From Solirubrobacterales bacterium (GTDB lineage Bacteria > Actinomycetota > Thermoleophilia > Solirubrobacterales > Solirubrobacteraceae): a DNA stretch of 13,556 nucleotides. Every line of letters begins with the position of its first letter. The first letter of the stretch is position 1. The translations under genes were made by a program, and so were the position numbers. Where the stretch lies: positions 1-13,556 of the forward strand of contig WQXW01000016.1 of the NCBI GenBank assembly GCA_009781575.1, given 5' to 3'. The notes under the pieces are model-generated. The model did not search any database. It was given only the letters and a program-made list of their open reading frames with translations, and was not told where the DNA came from. Shown here piece after piece: positions 1 to 6,890 of this stretch.

Positions 1-1701
1 CCCGTGGCCTGTTTGGCCAGGATGCACAGCGCCGGGCGCGTAGACCACAAGCGGGACGTCGCGGTCGCCCGGGTTGTCGCCGCCGTGCTCGGCGATCTTC
101 GAGCCTTTCGTGTAGATCGTGCCGACCTGCGCGATTGCGAACACGTCCGGGTGGTCGGGCTCGGAGGTCCGCACGCCGAAGAACTGCGCCGACTGCTTGC
201 CGGCGAAGATCTCCCGCAGGCCGGAGTGCGGGACGGTGATCGTTTCGCCGGCGTAGTTGACCGCCGGGGCTGTGTGCGTCCACAGGTAGTTCTCGACGAA
301 GTCGGCCGCCTGCTGCGAGCGGTCCGACAGCCACCACAGCGCGCCGTCGTCGTCGGCCACCTGGACGACCAGCGTCGGGTTGCTGGGATGCGATTCCGCC
401 CAGGCGCCGTTGACGGCGGCAATGATCGGACCGTCGGCGATCCGTTGCAGTTGGTTGTTGTTCAACGGCGACTGGCCGTGCTTGGCGGTCAGGACGATCG
501 CCGTCGAATGAGCCTCACCGGCGGCGTGGATCGCGTCGGCCATGCGCTGCAGCGATTCGTTGACGTAATCGAGCGCGCCCCGCAGCAGCGGACCCGGCAC
601 CTGGACGCCGTTTTCGGTGACATAGCCGCCCGGCAGCGAGGGGCCTTCGGTGTAGTTGCCTTCCGCGTTGGGGCCTTCCAGCACGGCCGCGGAGCTCTTC
701 AGCTTCTCCGCGGTGGACACGGTCTGGAAATTCATCCCGTAGATCGCCGGCGTGCCGACCCGCGGCCCGGTGCCGGAGTGTTCGAAGCCGTCGATCCAAT
801 TGACCACCGCCTGCACCTTGTAGGAGTCGTACTGCTTGGTGGCGGCGTTGGAGGCCGTCCACGCGCCGTCGACCGGGTACGGCACGCCATTGGGCTCGAC
901 CGCCTGCGAATCGATCTCCGGCCCGAAGAAGTCGTCGATGCTTTCGCCATTGGAGCCCGGCCCGGCGAACGAGGTGTAGATCGCGTGCTTGTCGGACCAC
1001 GCGGTGCGCATGCCGGCGTTGTGGATCACTCCGAAGATCGAGTTCACCTGCAGGTAGTCCCAAGGCTGGATCGGCTGACAGGTCTTGGGGTTGACCGGGT
1101 AGGTCGCCGGGTTCAGACCCGACTGGGGGTGGGGACTGAGGTTCATGATCGCGCCCGGGTTGGTGTCGATGCCGCCCGGGTAGATCGAGCCGCCCTCGTC
1201 GAACGAGGGGAAGGTTTCGCCGCTCCCGTTGTTGAGCAGGTCCGGCACTTCGGGGAGCAGGTCGTCGGGCGAGTCGTAGATCACGTTGCCACCCGGCACC
1301 GGTCCCGAGCAGTTGGTGGTGCCGGGCGGGAACACCCCGTGGCTGTACTCGTCGTCGTAATAGATGCCGGTCACCCTGGGGTCGCCGCCGGTCATCAGAG
1401 CCGTGCCACCCGGATCGGAATCCGACGGGTCGGCGGTCTGCGCGCCGGTGTACTCGGCGCCGCCGCTGGCCAGCCGCGCGAGCTCCGATTGGGGATGGTG
1501 GGCGACATACCATTCCAGATCGGATTGGTGCATGCCGTCGACCGAGATCAGCAGCACGTGCTCGAGCGCGCCTGTGCCGCGTCCATCACGAGAGTCACCT
1601 CGGCGCAGCGGAGCGGCGACCACGGCGGCGGCTGAGCTGCCGCCCACGATCGCGGCCACGGCGAGTGCGCCAACCGCGCGGCGTTTGACAGGTGAAAACA
1701 T
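1..1701 (-). CDS. Exported alkaline phosphatase family protein (type I phosphodiesterase/nucleotide pyrophosphatase-like), C-terminus beyond window
   Basis: The minus frame is open from ATG at 1701 to the window edge (567 codons, no stop), so the C-terminus is missing. Residues 1-30 look like a Sec signal peptide (MFSPVKRR, then an Ala/Val/Gly-rich stretch), placing the enzyme outside the membrane. The mature part has the alkaline-phosphatase-superfamily layout: LISVDGM with metal-ligand candidate D55; an SDPGGTALMTGG block with S95 at the nucleophile position; WSDKH with D237 and H239; LTAKHGQSP with H408; and AEHGGDNPGDRDVPLVVYAPG with H539. These suit a metal-dependent phosphomonoesterase or phosphodiesterase; the substrate cannot be told. 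The ATG has a GAGGAG ribosome site six bases upstream, unlike most genes here, and codon use looks slightly less GC-biased (more GAA, AAT). Family assignment is firm; roles of individual residues are inferred from family pattern. Confidence 0.9.
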   Translation of the reverse strand, partial: MFSPVKRRAVGALAVAAIVGGSSAAAVVAAPLRRGDSRDGRGTGALEHVLLISVDGMHQSDLEWYVAHHPQSELARLASGGAEYTGAQTADPSDSDPGGTALMTGGDPRVTGIYYDDEYSHGVFPPGTTNCSGPVPGGNVIYDSPDDLLPEVPDLLNNGSGETFPSFDEGGSIYPGGIDTNPGAIMNLSPHPQSGLNPATYPVNPKTCQPIQPWDYLQVNSIFGVIHNAGMRTAWSDKHAIYTSFAGPGSNGESIDDFFGPEIDSQAVEPNGVPYPVDGAWTASNAATKQYDSYKVQAVVNWIDGFEHSGTGPRVGTPAIYGMNFQTVSTAEKLKSSAAVLEGPNAEGNYTEGPSLPGGYVTENGVQVPGPLLRGALDYVNESLQRMADAIHAAGEAHSTAIVLTAKHGQSPLNNNQLQRIADGPIIAAVNGAWAESHPSNPTLVVQVADDDGALWWLSDRSQQAADFVENYLWTHTAPAVNYAGETITVPHSGLREIFAGKQSAQFFGVRTSEPDHPDVFAIAQVGTIYTKGSKIAEHGGDNPGDRDVPLVVYAPGAVHPGQTGHG

Positions 1702-1707
1702 GTGGTT

Positions 1708-1713
1708 CTCCTC
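1708..1713 (-). promoter_or_regulatory. Ribosome binding site of the phosphatase gene
   Basis: GAGGAG on the minus strand, with six bases between it and the ATG at 1701. It supports this start and contrasts with the Shine-Dalgarno-less starts elsewhere in the window. Confidence 0.7.
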
Positions 1714-1778
1714 GGTGGGATGGGTGGTGCACACACTCCTACTGCTCAGCGCATGACGCGGGTGTTGGGGAGTCGTGG

Positions 1779-1813
1779 CGTTGCGGTTGCCATGTTGTGA
1801 ACCAACCGCAACG
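1779..1813. promoter_or_regulatory. Perfect 11-bp inverted repeat in the divergent intergenic region (operator candidate)
   Basis: CGTTGCGGTTG at 1779-1789 is the exact reverse complement of CAACCGCAACG at 1803-1813, separated by 13 bases. Arm centres are 24 bp apart, a little over two helical turns. It lies between the phosphatase start and the GNAT gene and its right arm reaches the expected -35 zone of the GNAT promoter. A second, imperfect inverted repeat (GAACCA 1799-1804, TGGTTC 1817-1822) overlaps it. Function as a repressor site is inferred. Confidence 0.45.
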
Positions 1814-1835
1814 GGCTGGTTCGCGGACGATCGCC

Positions 1836-1841
1836 TATAGT
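1836..1841 (+). promoter_or_regulatory. -10 box TATAGT of the acetyltransferase gene
   Basis: TATAGT fits the actinobacterial TANNNT -10 consensus. It ends 10 bases before the GTG at 1852, so the transcript would begin about four bases upstream of the start codon. No clear -35 hexamer is seen. It overlaps the alternative GTG at 1840, which argues against that start. Confidence 0.5.
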
Positions 1842-1851
1842 GGCTCGCCGA

Positions 1852-2385
1852 GTGAGCGCGCCCGCGCTGGCGTTCAGAGCGATGCAAACGACCGACCTCG
1901 CGCTGGTCGAGGTATGGCTGCGCGAGCCGCGCGTGGCCCGCTGGTACCTCGCCGGCTCCACGATGGAGCGCGAGCTCGAGGAGCTCCGCGCAGCGATGAG
2001 CGGAGATGAGCCAACGCATGCGCTCATCGTCCTGCGGGGGGGCACGCCGATCGGCTGGTGCCAGTGGTACCTGTGCGCGGACCACCCCGACCACGCGGAC
2101 GCGATCGGCGCGCAGCCGGGCGACATCGGACTGGACTACGCACTCGGCGAGCCCGCGAGCATCGGGCACGGCACCGGAACCGCCATGATCGCCGCGCTCG
2201 TCGCGCACATCAGGCAGCGGCACCCGGCGGCCGGGTTGATGGCGGATCCCGAGGCGTCCAATGTCGCATCGCGCAGGGTGCTCGAGAAGAACGGCTTCGA
2301 GCTGCTGCGGGAGGGCCCCGTGCGATCGGAGCTGGTGGACGCGACGATGGCCGTCTACAGGCTGGCGCCCCCGACCGTAAATTGA
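1852..2385 (+). CDS. GNAT family N-acetyltransferase, aminoglycoside 6'-N-acetyltransferase-like
   Basis: A 177-residue acetyl-CoA-dependent N-acetyltransferase. The N-terminal strand and helix (LAFRAMQTTD, then VWLREPRVARWY) and the central PIGWCQWY strand resemble AAC(6')-type and siderophore-type acetyltransferases. IGHGTGTAM (104-112) is the acetyl-CoA pyrophosphate-binding loop, and DPEASNVASRRVLEKNGF (132-149) is the closing signature shared with AAC(6')-Ib relatives. I chose GTG 1852 because it preserves the first beta strand and lies just behind TATAGT; GTG 1840 is in frame but overlaps the -10 box, and ATG 1882 would remove the first strand. There is no Shine-Dalgarno sequence. The gene is divergent from the phosphatase and stands alone; the repeat element begins 82 bases after its stop. 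Whether it acts on aminoglycosides, other amines or proteins cannot be decided. Confidence 0.85.
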   Translation: MSAPALAFRAMQTTDLALVEVWLREPRVARWYLAGSTMERELEELRAAMSGDEPTHALIVLRGGTPIGWCQWYLCADHPDHADAIGAQPGDIGLDYALGEPASIGHGTGTAMIAALVAHIRQRHPAAGLMADPEASNVASRRVLEKNGFELLREGPVRSELVDATMAVYRLAPPTVN

Positions 2386-2467
2386 TCAGTTTGATCCACC
2401 CCGACCGACAGCGGCCGCGCGCGGGGTGGCCGCGCTCCCCTCGAGCCCGACGCCGGGCGCGCCGCCC

Positions 2468-2572
2468 CGAACACACCTGTCGCCCGCGCCGTTGGGGGAT
2501 TCAAAAAGAGGATTCGTTCCGCGCGGAACCAATCCAAAAAACAAAACACGAAACGGCCGGAGCTCGACCGGC
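2468..2572. repeat. 105-bp palindromic intergenic repeat, copy A
   Basis: It aligns without gaps to 12922-13026; by hand count 87 of 105 positions match. Both copies begin with CGAACACACCTGTC, end with GCTCGACCGGC and share 28 identical bases (2508-2535 here) built on the perfect palindrome GTTCCGCGCGGAAC. In this copy the A/T-rich flanks of the core do not pair, whereas they do in copy B. It is A/T-rich against its surroundings and lies between the GNAT stop and the exporter promoter. There is no ORF with conserved coding and no U-run expected of an intrinsic terminator. Probably a dispersed noncoding element. Confidence 0.85.
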
Positions 2573-2611
2573 ACCGCTGGCGCGGCCGCGGATCGGCCCG
2601 CGGCGGACAGC

Positions 2612-2617
2612 TATCGT
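2612..2617 (+). promoter_or_regulatory. -10 box TATCGT of the ABC exporter operon
   Basis: TATCGT matches TANNNT and ends eight bases before the ATG at 2626, predicting a transcript with a leader of at most about two bases. No Shine-Dalgarno sequence precedes the ATG. No clear -35 hexamer is visible. Confidence 0.5.
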
Positions 2618-2625
2618 GGGCGCCC

Positions 2626-3699
2626 ATGTCCGGCGGCGAGGGAATCGAGGTGCGGGGGCTGGTCAGGGAGTTCAAGGGCGGCGTGCGCGCGGTCGACGGC
2701 ATCGACCTGAGCGTCGCGCCGGGCGAGATCTACGGCTTCCTGGGGCCAAACGGCGCGGGCAAGTCGACCACCGTGCTCGTGCTCACCACGCTGTTGCCCC
2801 CCACCGCGGGCACCGCGCGCGTGGCGGGCTTCGACGTGGTCCAGCACGGCCCGGAGGTGCGCAAGGCGATCGGCGCTTCGCTGCAGGAGTCGGCGCTCGA
2901 TCCCTTCCTCACCGGCCGCGAGCACATGCGCCTGCAATGCGCCCTCCACGGGCTGCCCAAGTTCGAGCGCGACGCGCGCGGGAGCGAGCTGCTCGCGCGG
3001 GTGGGCCTGACCGAAGCGGGGGACCGCAAGGTCAACACCTACTCGGGTGGGATGAAGCGCCGCCTCGACCTGGCGCTGGCGCTCGTGCACGGTCCCCGGC
3101 TGCTGTTCCTCGACGAGCCGACCACCGGGCTCGATCCCCAGAGCCGGGTGGCGCTGTGGGACGAGGTCCGCCGTCTCGCCGACGACGGGGTCACGATCTT
3201 CCTCACCACCCAGTACCTGGAGGAGGCCGACGTGCTGGCCCACCGCGTGGGCATCATCGATCGGGGCAAGCTCGTCGCCGAAGGCACCCCGGCGGAGCTG
3301 AAGGCCGGCATCGGCCGCCCCAGCGTGGAAGCCGTGCCGCAGGACCCCGGCGATCGCGAGCGGCTCATCCGCGTGCTGCACCGCTTCGGCGAGGATGCCG
3401 CGGCGGCGTCGGGCGCGGTCGCCGTGCGGCTGCCCACGGGGGTGGGCGAGCTCGCCGACATCGTGCGCGCGCTGGACGCCGAGCATGTGAGGGTGGCTGA
3501 TCTGCGCCTGCACGCGCCCACGCTGGACGACGTGTTCCTGGCCAAGACGGGGCGCTCGCTCGAGGGAGCCGCGCAGGGCGAGCAGGGCGAGGACGGCGAG
3601 GATGGCGGGAATGGCGGCGAGCACGGCGAGAGCGGCGCGGTCGGAGGCGGCGGGGGCGGCGAGCAGGAGCCGGCGCGGGCTTCGATGCAACAGGTATGA
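2626..3699 (+). CDS. ABC transporter ATP-binding protein, DrrA-like exporter ATPase
   Basis: A 357-residue nucleotide-binding subunit of an ABC-2 exporter. Visible motifs: Walker A GPNGAGKST (40-48), Q-loop Q87 in ASLQESALD, signature YSGGM (139-143), Walker B LLFLDEP (159-165), and TTQYLEEAD (194-202), where Gln takes the place of the usual switch His, as is common in DrrA-type ATPases. A C-terminal accessory domain follows (about 230-310, ending TLDDVFLAKTGR). Residues 312-348 form an unusual Gly/Glu/Asp-rich tail encoded by 9-bp GGCGAGnAn repeats (about 3577-3633), which looks disordered. It is the first gene of a three-gene operon; its TGA overlaps the next ATG (ATGA 3696-3699). By family it would power export of a lipid or hydrophobic compound; the substrate is unknown. 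Confidence 0.95.
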   Translation: MSGGEGIEVRGLVREFKGGVRAVDGIDLSVAPGEIYGFLGPNGAGKSTTVLVLTTLLPPTAGTARVAGFDVVQHGPEVRKAIGASLQESALDPFLTGREHMRLQCALHGLPKFERDARGSELLARVGLTEAGDRKVNTYSGGMKRRLDLALALVHGPRLLFLDEPTTGLDPQSRVALWDEVRRLADDGVTIFLTTQYLEEADVLAHRVGIIDRGKLVAEGTPAELKAGIGRPSVEAVPQDPGDRERLIRVLHRFGEDAAAASGAVAVRLPTGVGELADIVRALDAEHVRVADLRLHAPTLDDVFLAKTGRSLEGAAQGEQGEDGEDGGNGGEHGESGAVGGGGGGEQEPARASMQQV

Positions 3700-4475
3700 G
3701 TCCCGCGCTCGTCACCCAGGTGGGCGCGCTGGCCGGGCGCTCGATCCTCAAGACCGCGCGCCAGCCGTTCCAGGTGTTTCCCATCATCTTCTTCCCCGCG
3801 ATCCTGCTGGCGGTCAACGCCTCCGGCCTGCGCGCGGCCACGCGCCTGCCCGGCTTTCCCACCGACTCCTACATCTCCTTCGCGATCGCGGTGGCATTCA
3901 TCCAGGGCAGCATGTTCGCGCTGATCAACACCGGCACCAACCTCGCCGAGGACATCGAGAGCGGCTTCTTCAACAGGCTCGCGCTCACGCCCATGCACCG
4001 CGTCTCGCTGATCGCGGGATCGCTGGCGGGCGTGGCCGTGCTGGGCGCGGCGCAATCGATCGTGTACATCCTGCTCGGCCTGATCGCCGGCGCGCATCTG
4101 CTGGCCGGCGTGGGCGGCGCGGTGGTGATCGTCGTGCTCGGCTCGATCGCCGCGGTCGCATTCGGCTCGCTCGGGTGCGTGGCCGCGCTGCGCACCGGCT
4201 CCGGCGAGGCGGTGCAGGGATTGTTCCCGCTGTTCTTCGTGTTCATCTTCCTCTCCTCCAGCAACCTGCCGCGGCAGCTGCTGCGCACCGGTTGGTTTCA
4301 CACGGTGGCCACCTGGAACCCGATCTCCTACCTGATCGAGGGCTTTCGCAGCCTCTTCATCTTCGGCTGGGACGCCACCGCGCTCTGGCGCGGCTTCGCC
4401 GTAGCCCTCGCGCTGCTGATAATCGGCCTCGTGGCGGTGGGCTGGGCCCTGGACAAGCGCCTGGAGCGCACATGA
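3696..4475 (+). CDS. ABC-2 type transporter permease, DrrB-like (first permease)
   Basis: A 259-residue integral membrane protein with about six hydrophobic segments, roughly at 27-41, 60-79, 103-131, 139-162, 175-188 and 232-250. The cytoplasmic-loop sequence EDIESGFFNRLALTPM (85-100) and the late NPISYLIEGFRSL (208-220) are typical of ABC-2/DrrB permeases. Translation is coupled to the ATPase by a 4-bp ATGA overlap and to the next permease by another at 4472-4475. It should form the translocation pore with the second permease, driven by the upstream ATPase. No substrate can be inferred from the sequence. Confidence 0.93.
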   Translation: MSPALVTQVGALAGRSILKTARQPFQVFPIIFFPAILLAVNASGLRAATRLPGFPTDSYISFAIAVAFIQGSMFALINTGTNLAEDIESGFFNRLALTPMHRVSLIAGSLAGVAVLGAAQSIVYILLGLIAGAHLLAGVGGAVVIVVLGSIAAVAFGSLGCVAALRTGSGEAVQGLFPLFFVFIFLSSSNLPRQLLRTGWFHTVATWNPISYLIEGFRSLFIFGWDATALWRGFAVALALLIIGLVAVGWALDKRLERT

Positions 4476-5263
4476 GCGATCGCGCCGCGCACTCCGCGGG
4501 CGTATGGGCCGTCGCGCTTGCGATCGCGTGGCGCTCGCTGCACACCTACCTACGGCGGCCCGATCTCTTCATACCGTCGCTCGTGTTCCCGTTGATCTTC
4601 TTCGCGAGCTTCGCCGGTGGCCTCTCGGCGCTGGGCTCGGTGCCGGGCTTTCACTTCCCCGCCGGCTACACCGCGTTTCAGTTCGTGTTCGTGGTGATCC
4701 AGTCGGCCACGTTCGCGGGGCTGTTCACCGGATTCACGCTGGCGTTCGACTTCGAGAGCGGCTTTGCCAGGCGGCTGATGCTGGCCGCGGGCGATCGGCG
4801 GGGGATCGTGCTCGGCTACGCCCTGGTGGGGCTTTCCCGTGCGCTCATCACACTCGCGTTGGTGAGCACCGTGGCGCTCGTGGCCGGCATGCGCATCACC
4901 GGCGACGGTGTGGACCTCTTCGGCCTGTACCTCCTGGCCACGCTGCTGGTGCTGGTGGGCTACGCGTGGGCGGCGGGAGTGGCGTTTCGCTTTCGCTCGA
5001 TCCAGGCGGGGCCGCTGATGCAGACTCCCGTGTTCCTGGTGCTGTTCCTCGCGCCGGTGTATGTACCTCTGTACCTGCTGAAGGGCTGGATCCACGCGGT
5101 GGCGTCGGTGAATCCCGCGACCGCGTTCCTCAACGCCGGGCGGGGCCTGATCTCCGGCGCGCACAACCACACCGCGCTCGGATTCATCGCCGCCGGCGCG
5201 CTGGTCCTGCTGTTCGCGATCTGGACCCTGCGCGGGCTGCGCGCCGCCGAACGCGCGCCATAA
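4472..5263 (+). CDS. ABC-2 type transporter permease (second permease)
   Basis: A 263-residue membrane protein with about six hydrophobic segments, including about 32-52, 66-92, 112-138, 149-171, 185-203 and 234-254. It carries the same landmarks as its neighbour: FDFESGFARRLMLA (92-105) and NPATAFLNAGRGL (214-226). It is therefore a diverged paralogue of the upstream permease rather than a different protein class. The start overlaps the previous stop (ATGA 4472-4475), and the gene ends the operon with TAA. Two separate permeases with one ATPase suggest a heterodimeric channel. The RidA gene downstream has its own -10 box and is probably a separate unit. Confidence 0.93.
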   Translation: MSDRAAHSAGVWAVALAIAWRSLHTYLRRPDLFIPSLVFPLIFFASFAGGLSALGSVPGFHFPAGYTAFQFVFVVIQSATFAGLFTGFTLAFDFESGFARRLMLAAGDRRGIVLGYALVGLSRALITLALVSTVALVAGMRITGDGVDLFGLYLLATLLVLVGYAWAAGVAFRFRSIQAGPLMQTPVFLVLFLAPVYVPLYLLKGWIHAVASVNPATAFLNAGRGLISGAHNHTALGFIAAGALVLLFAIWTLRGLRAAERAP

Positions 5264-5304
5264 CACGGTCGCACGGTCGCCCACGCGGCCGGCGCCCCTC
5301 GGGA

Positions 5305-5310
5305 TACACT
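5305..5310 (+). promoter_or_regulatory. -10 box TACACT of the RidA-family gene
   Basis: TACACT matches TANNNT and ends nine bases before the ATG at 5320, with no Shine-Dalgarno sequence between. This predicts a leader of about three bases. No clear -35 element is seen. Confidence 0.5.
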
Positions 5311-5319
5311 GCGCGGCCG

Positions 5320-5775
5320 ATGATCGCGGAGCGCATGCGCGAGCTCGGGGTGGTGCTGCCGCCGGTGTTCACACCGGCCGCCAACTACCGCGGCTGTGTG
5401 CGGGACGGCGGGCTGGCGTGGGTCAGCGGACACGGTCCGGTCGACGGCGAGACGGCGATCTGTGGCAAGGTGGGCGCCGAGGTGTCGCTGGAGCGGGCGC
5501 ACCGGGCGGCGCGCATGGCGGGGCTGTCGATCCTGGCCACGCTCCAGGCCGAGCTCGGCGACCTCGAGCGGATCGAGCGGGTCGTGAAGGTGTTCGGCAT
5601 GGTCAACTGCGCGCCCGGCTTCAATCGGCCGCCCGCCGTGATCAACGGGTGCTCGGAGCTGCTGGTCGATCTGTTCGGCGGCGAGGCCGGCGGCCACGCG
5701 CGCTCGGCGGTGGGCGTGGCGGAGCTGCCGTTCGACTGGGCGGTCGAGATCGAGCTGGTCGCGCGCATCCGCTGA
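5320..5775 (+). CDS. RidA family (YjgF/YER057c/UK114) protein, long subgroup
   Basis: A 151-residue protein of the RidA superfamily, whose best-known members are trimers that hydrolyse reactive enamine/imine intermediates from PLP enzymes. The opening LGVVLPP-VFTPAANYRGCVRDGGLAWVSGHGP, then GKVGAEVSLERAHRAARM, and the closing HARSAVGVAELPFDWAVEIE block match the longer subgroup. R128 in HARSAVG is at the position of the conserved RidA arginine that binds the substrate carboxylate, and E135 follows in AELP. Members of this subgroup are not all proven deaminases, so the activity is inferred. The gene begins 56 bases after the exporter operon and appears to have its own promoter. Confidence 0.93.
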   Translation: MIAERMRELGVVLPPVFTPAANYRGCVRDGGLAWVSGHGPVDGETAICGKVGAEVSLERAHRAARMAGLSILATLQAELGDLERIERVVKVFGMVNCAPGFNRPPAVINGCSELLVDLFGGEAGGHARSAVGVAELPFDWAVEIELVARIR

Positions 5776-5782
5776 GCCCCAC

Positions 5783-5807
5783 CCGGCGCCCCGGCGCCCC
5801 CGGCGCC
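5783..5807. repeat. Three near-tandem CCGGCGCC units after the RidA gene
   Basis: CCGGCGCC occurs at 5783-5790, 5791-5798 and 5800-5807, starting seven bases after the RidA stop. The unit is nearly self-complementary (GGCGCC is a palindrome), so it could fold and stall transcription, but no U-run follows. The remaining intergenic stretch to 5987 holds no ORF I can support and no clear TANNNT box. Confidence 0.5.
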
Positions 5808-5954
5808 CCCGACCGTCGGGCCCGAGCACCGCAACAAGACGCGGGGATCCGCGTTGGTATGCGCGAGCCGTCCCCCGTTTGTGCGCAGCGGCACATGCGG
5901 CGTGAGTTCTCGGAAGGCGTCACGTCTCAAGGGGCGGACGTCCAACAACGACAC

Positions 5955-5977
5955 CCGGCCACGCGGCCGGCAGGAGG
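5955..5977 (+). promoter_or_regulatory. Hairpin directly upstream of a strong ribosome binding site
   Basis: CCGGCC (5955-5960), loop ACGC, GGCCGG (5965-5970) form a perfect 6-bp stem ending one base before AGGAGG (5972-5977). The Shine-Dalgarno sequence lies 10 bases from the ATG at 5988 and supports that start. The hairpin could stabilise the 5' end or shape ribosome access; no role is shown. Confidence 0.5.
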
Positions 5978-5987
5978 TTCTCGCAGG

Positions 5988-6689
5988 ATGAGACGAATCG
6001 CGATCACCACGCTCCTGGCAGGAGCGATGACCTTTGGGGGGGCAGGTGTCGCGCTCGCGCGTGGCCACCACCACCACCACGCGCACAAGGCTGCCCACGC
6101 GAAGCATCATGCAGCGCATCATGCGCGGCATCATGCGCACCGCGCAGCGACTCCGACCAGCCCGACCACACCCACCACCGGGACCACCGGCACGACCCCG
6201 AGCACGCCGACCTCGACGACCACCCCAACCCAGACCACGACGACCGCCACCAACGAAGCCGGCACGGTGGAATCGTTCACCGGAGGGGTGCTGACGATCA
6301 AGCTGGCCGGCGGCACGACCACCGTCAGCGGCATGGTCACCGACGACACGCGGATCATCTGCCAGCCGGCGGAAATGAACGGTGACGACGACAACGGCCA
6401 AGGCGACGACGACAACGGCCAGGGTGGCGGCGACCAGGGTGACGGCGGCGACCATCACTTCGGTGGCGGCGACAACCTGGTGAGCCGCGCCGATGACATG
6501 GGTGGCGGCGACGACCAGGGTGACGACGACGACATGGCGCCGCAGTGTGGCGAATCATCGCTCGTCGCCGGCGCGATGGTGCGCTTCGCGGAGCTGAAGT
6601 TGACCCCAAGTGGCTCCGTGTTCGAGTCGATCGACCTGATCACGCCCGCGACCTCGACCTCGACGTCGAGCGCGGCGAGCAAAGGCTGA
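5988..6689 (+). CDS. Secreted His-rich and Asp/Gly-rich protein of unknown function, possible metal binder
   Basis: 233 residues. Residues 1-24 form a signal peptide (MRRIAITTLL, hydrophobic core, likely cleavage after ALA). The mature N-terminus holds 14 His in residues 27-51, starting with five in a row. A Thr/Pro-rich linker (about 54-88) resembles an extracellular spacer. A small beta-type domain follows: AGTVESFTGGVLTIKLAGG (91-109), resembling the DUF5666 class of secreted beta domains, resumes at SLVAGAMVRFAELKL (191-205). It is split by an acidic insert (132-183) of GDDDNGQ-like and GGGD units. Two cysteines (C125, C187) flank the insert and could form a disulfide. His and Asp clusters suggest divalent-cation binding, by inference only. 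AGGAGG at 5972 supports the start. The sigma factor gene with its own poly-His tail lies 197 bases downstream. Confidence 0.8.
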   Translation: MRRIAITTLLAGAMTFGGAGVALARGHHHHHAHKAAHAKHHAAHHARHHAHRAATPTSPTTPTTGTTGTTPSTPTSTTTPTQTTTTATNEAGTVESFTGGVLTIKLAGGTTTVSGMVTDDTRIICQPAEMNGDDDNGQGDDDNGQGGGDQGDGGDHHFGGGDNLVSRADDMGGGDDQGDDDDMAPQCGESSLVAGAMVRFAELKLTPSGSVFESIDLITPATSTSTSSAASKG

Positions 6690-6714
6690 TCGCCTAGCGC
6701 ACACCTAACTCGGT

Positions 6715-6777
6715 CCGGTCAGCGAGGTGGCGGTTCGGGAATGCCGTCATCCTCGCTGACCGGCTGAGCCCAGCCGG
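6715..6777 (+). terminator. Large stem-loop after the His-rich gene, with an overlapping alternative stem
   Basis: CCGGTCAGCGAGG (6715-6727) pairs perfectly with CCTCGCTGACCGG (6751-6763), a 13-bp stem with a 23-base loop. A second stem, CCGGCTG (6760-6766) with CAGCCGG (6771-6777) and loop AGCC, reuses 6760-6763, so the two folds exclude each other. Position 26 bases after the stop suits a terminator, but there is no U-run. Mutually exclusive stems would also suit attenuation ahead of the sigma factor gene. Confidence 0.55.
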
Positions 6778-6816
6778 GCCAGCACGGGTGCTTCGTCTCG
6801 TCTGGTGGGGGAGGAG

Positions 6817-6822
6817 TATCGT
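6817..6822 (+). promoter_or_regulatory. Candidate -10 box TATCGT upstream of the sigma factor gene
   Basis: Same hexamer as the exporter promoter. A start site near 6829 would give a leader of about 58 bases before ATG 6887, and would place the ATG of a 15-codon reading frame (6843) near the 5' end. The -35 region is not recognisable. Confidence 0.35.
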
Positions 6823-6842
6823 CCAGGGGGTCTGATCGGAGC

Positions 6843-6890
6843 ATGCAGCTCGAGCGCCACATCACGCCGGCCGCGGGGATCGTGACATGA
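6843..6890 (+). CDS. Possible 15-codon leader peptide overlapping the sigma factor start
   Basis: ATG at 6843 opens a frame encoding MQLERHITPAAGIVT, whose TGA (6888-6890) overlaps the sigma factor ATG (6887-6889) as ATGA, the same coupling used inside the operons here. There is no well-spaced Shine-Dalgarno sequence (GGAG is too close), so translation is uncertain. In GC-rich DNA a frame this short can arise by chance. Confidence 0.2.
   Translation: MQLERHITPAAGIVT

Noticed and set aside
4..1635. 543-codon open frame on the plus strand
   Set aside because: It is the complement of the phosphatase frame. The minus frame shows a signal peptide, family motifs and a ribosome site; the plus frame gives only Arg/Val/Gly-rich sequence without recognisable domains.
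1840..1851. Upstream GTG 1840 as start of the acetyltransferase
   Set aside because: It lies inside the TATAGT -10 box and adds four residues (MARR) with no support; GTG 1852 keeps the full fold.
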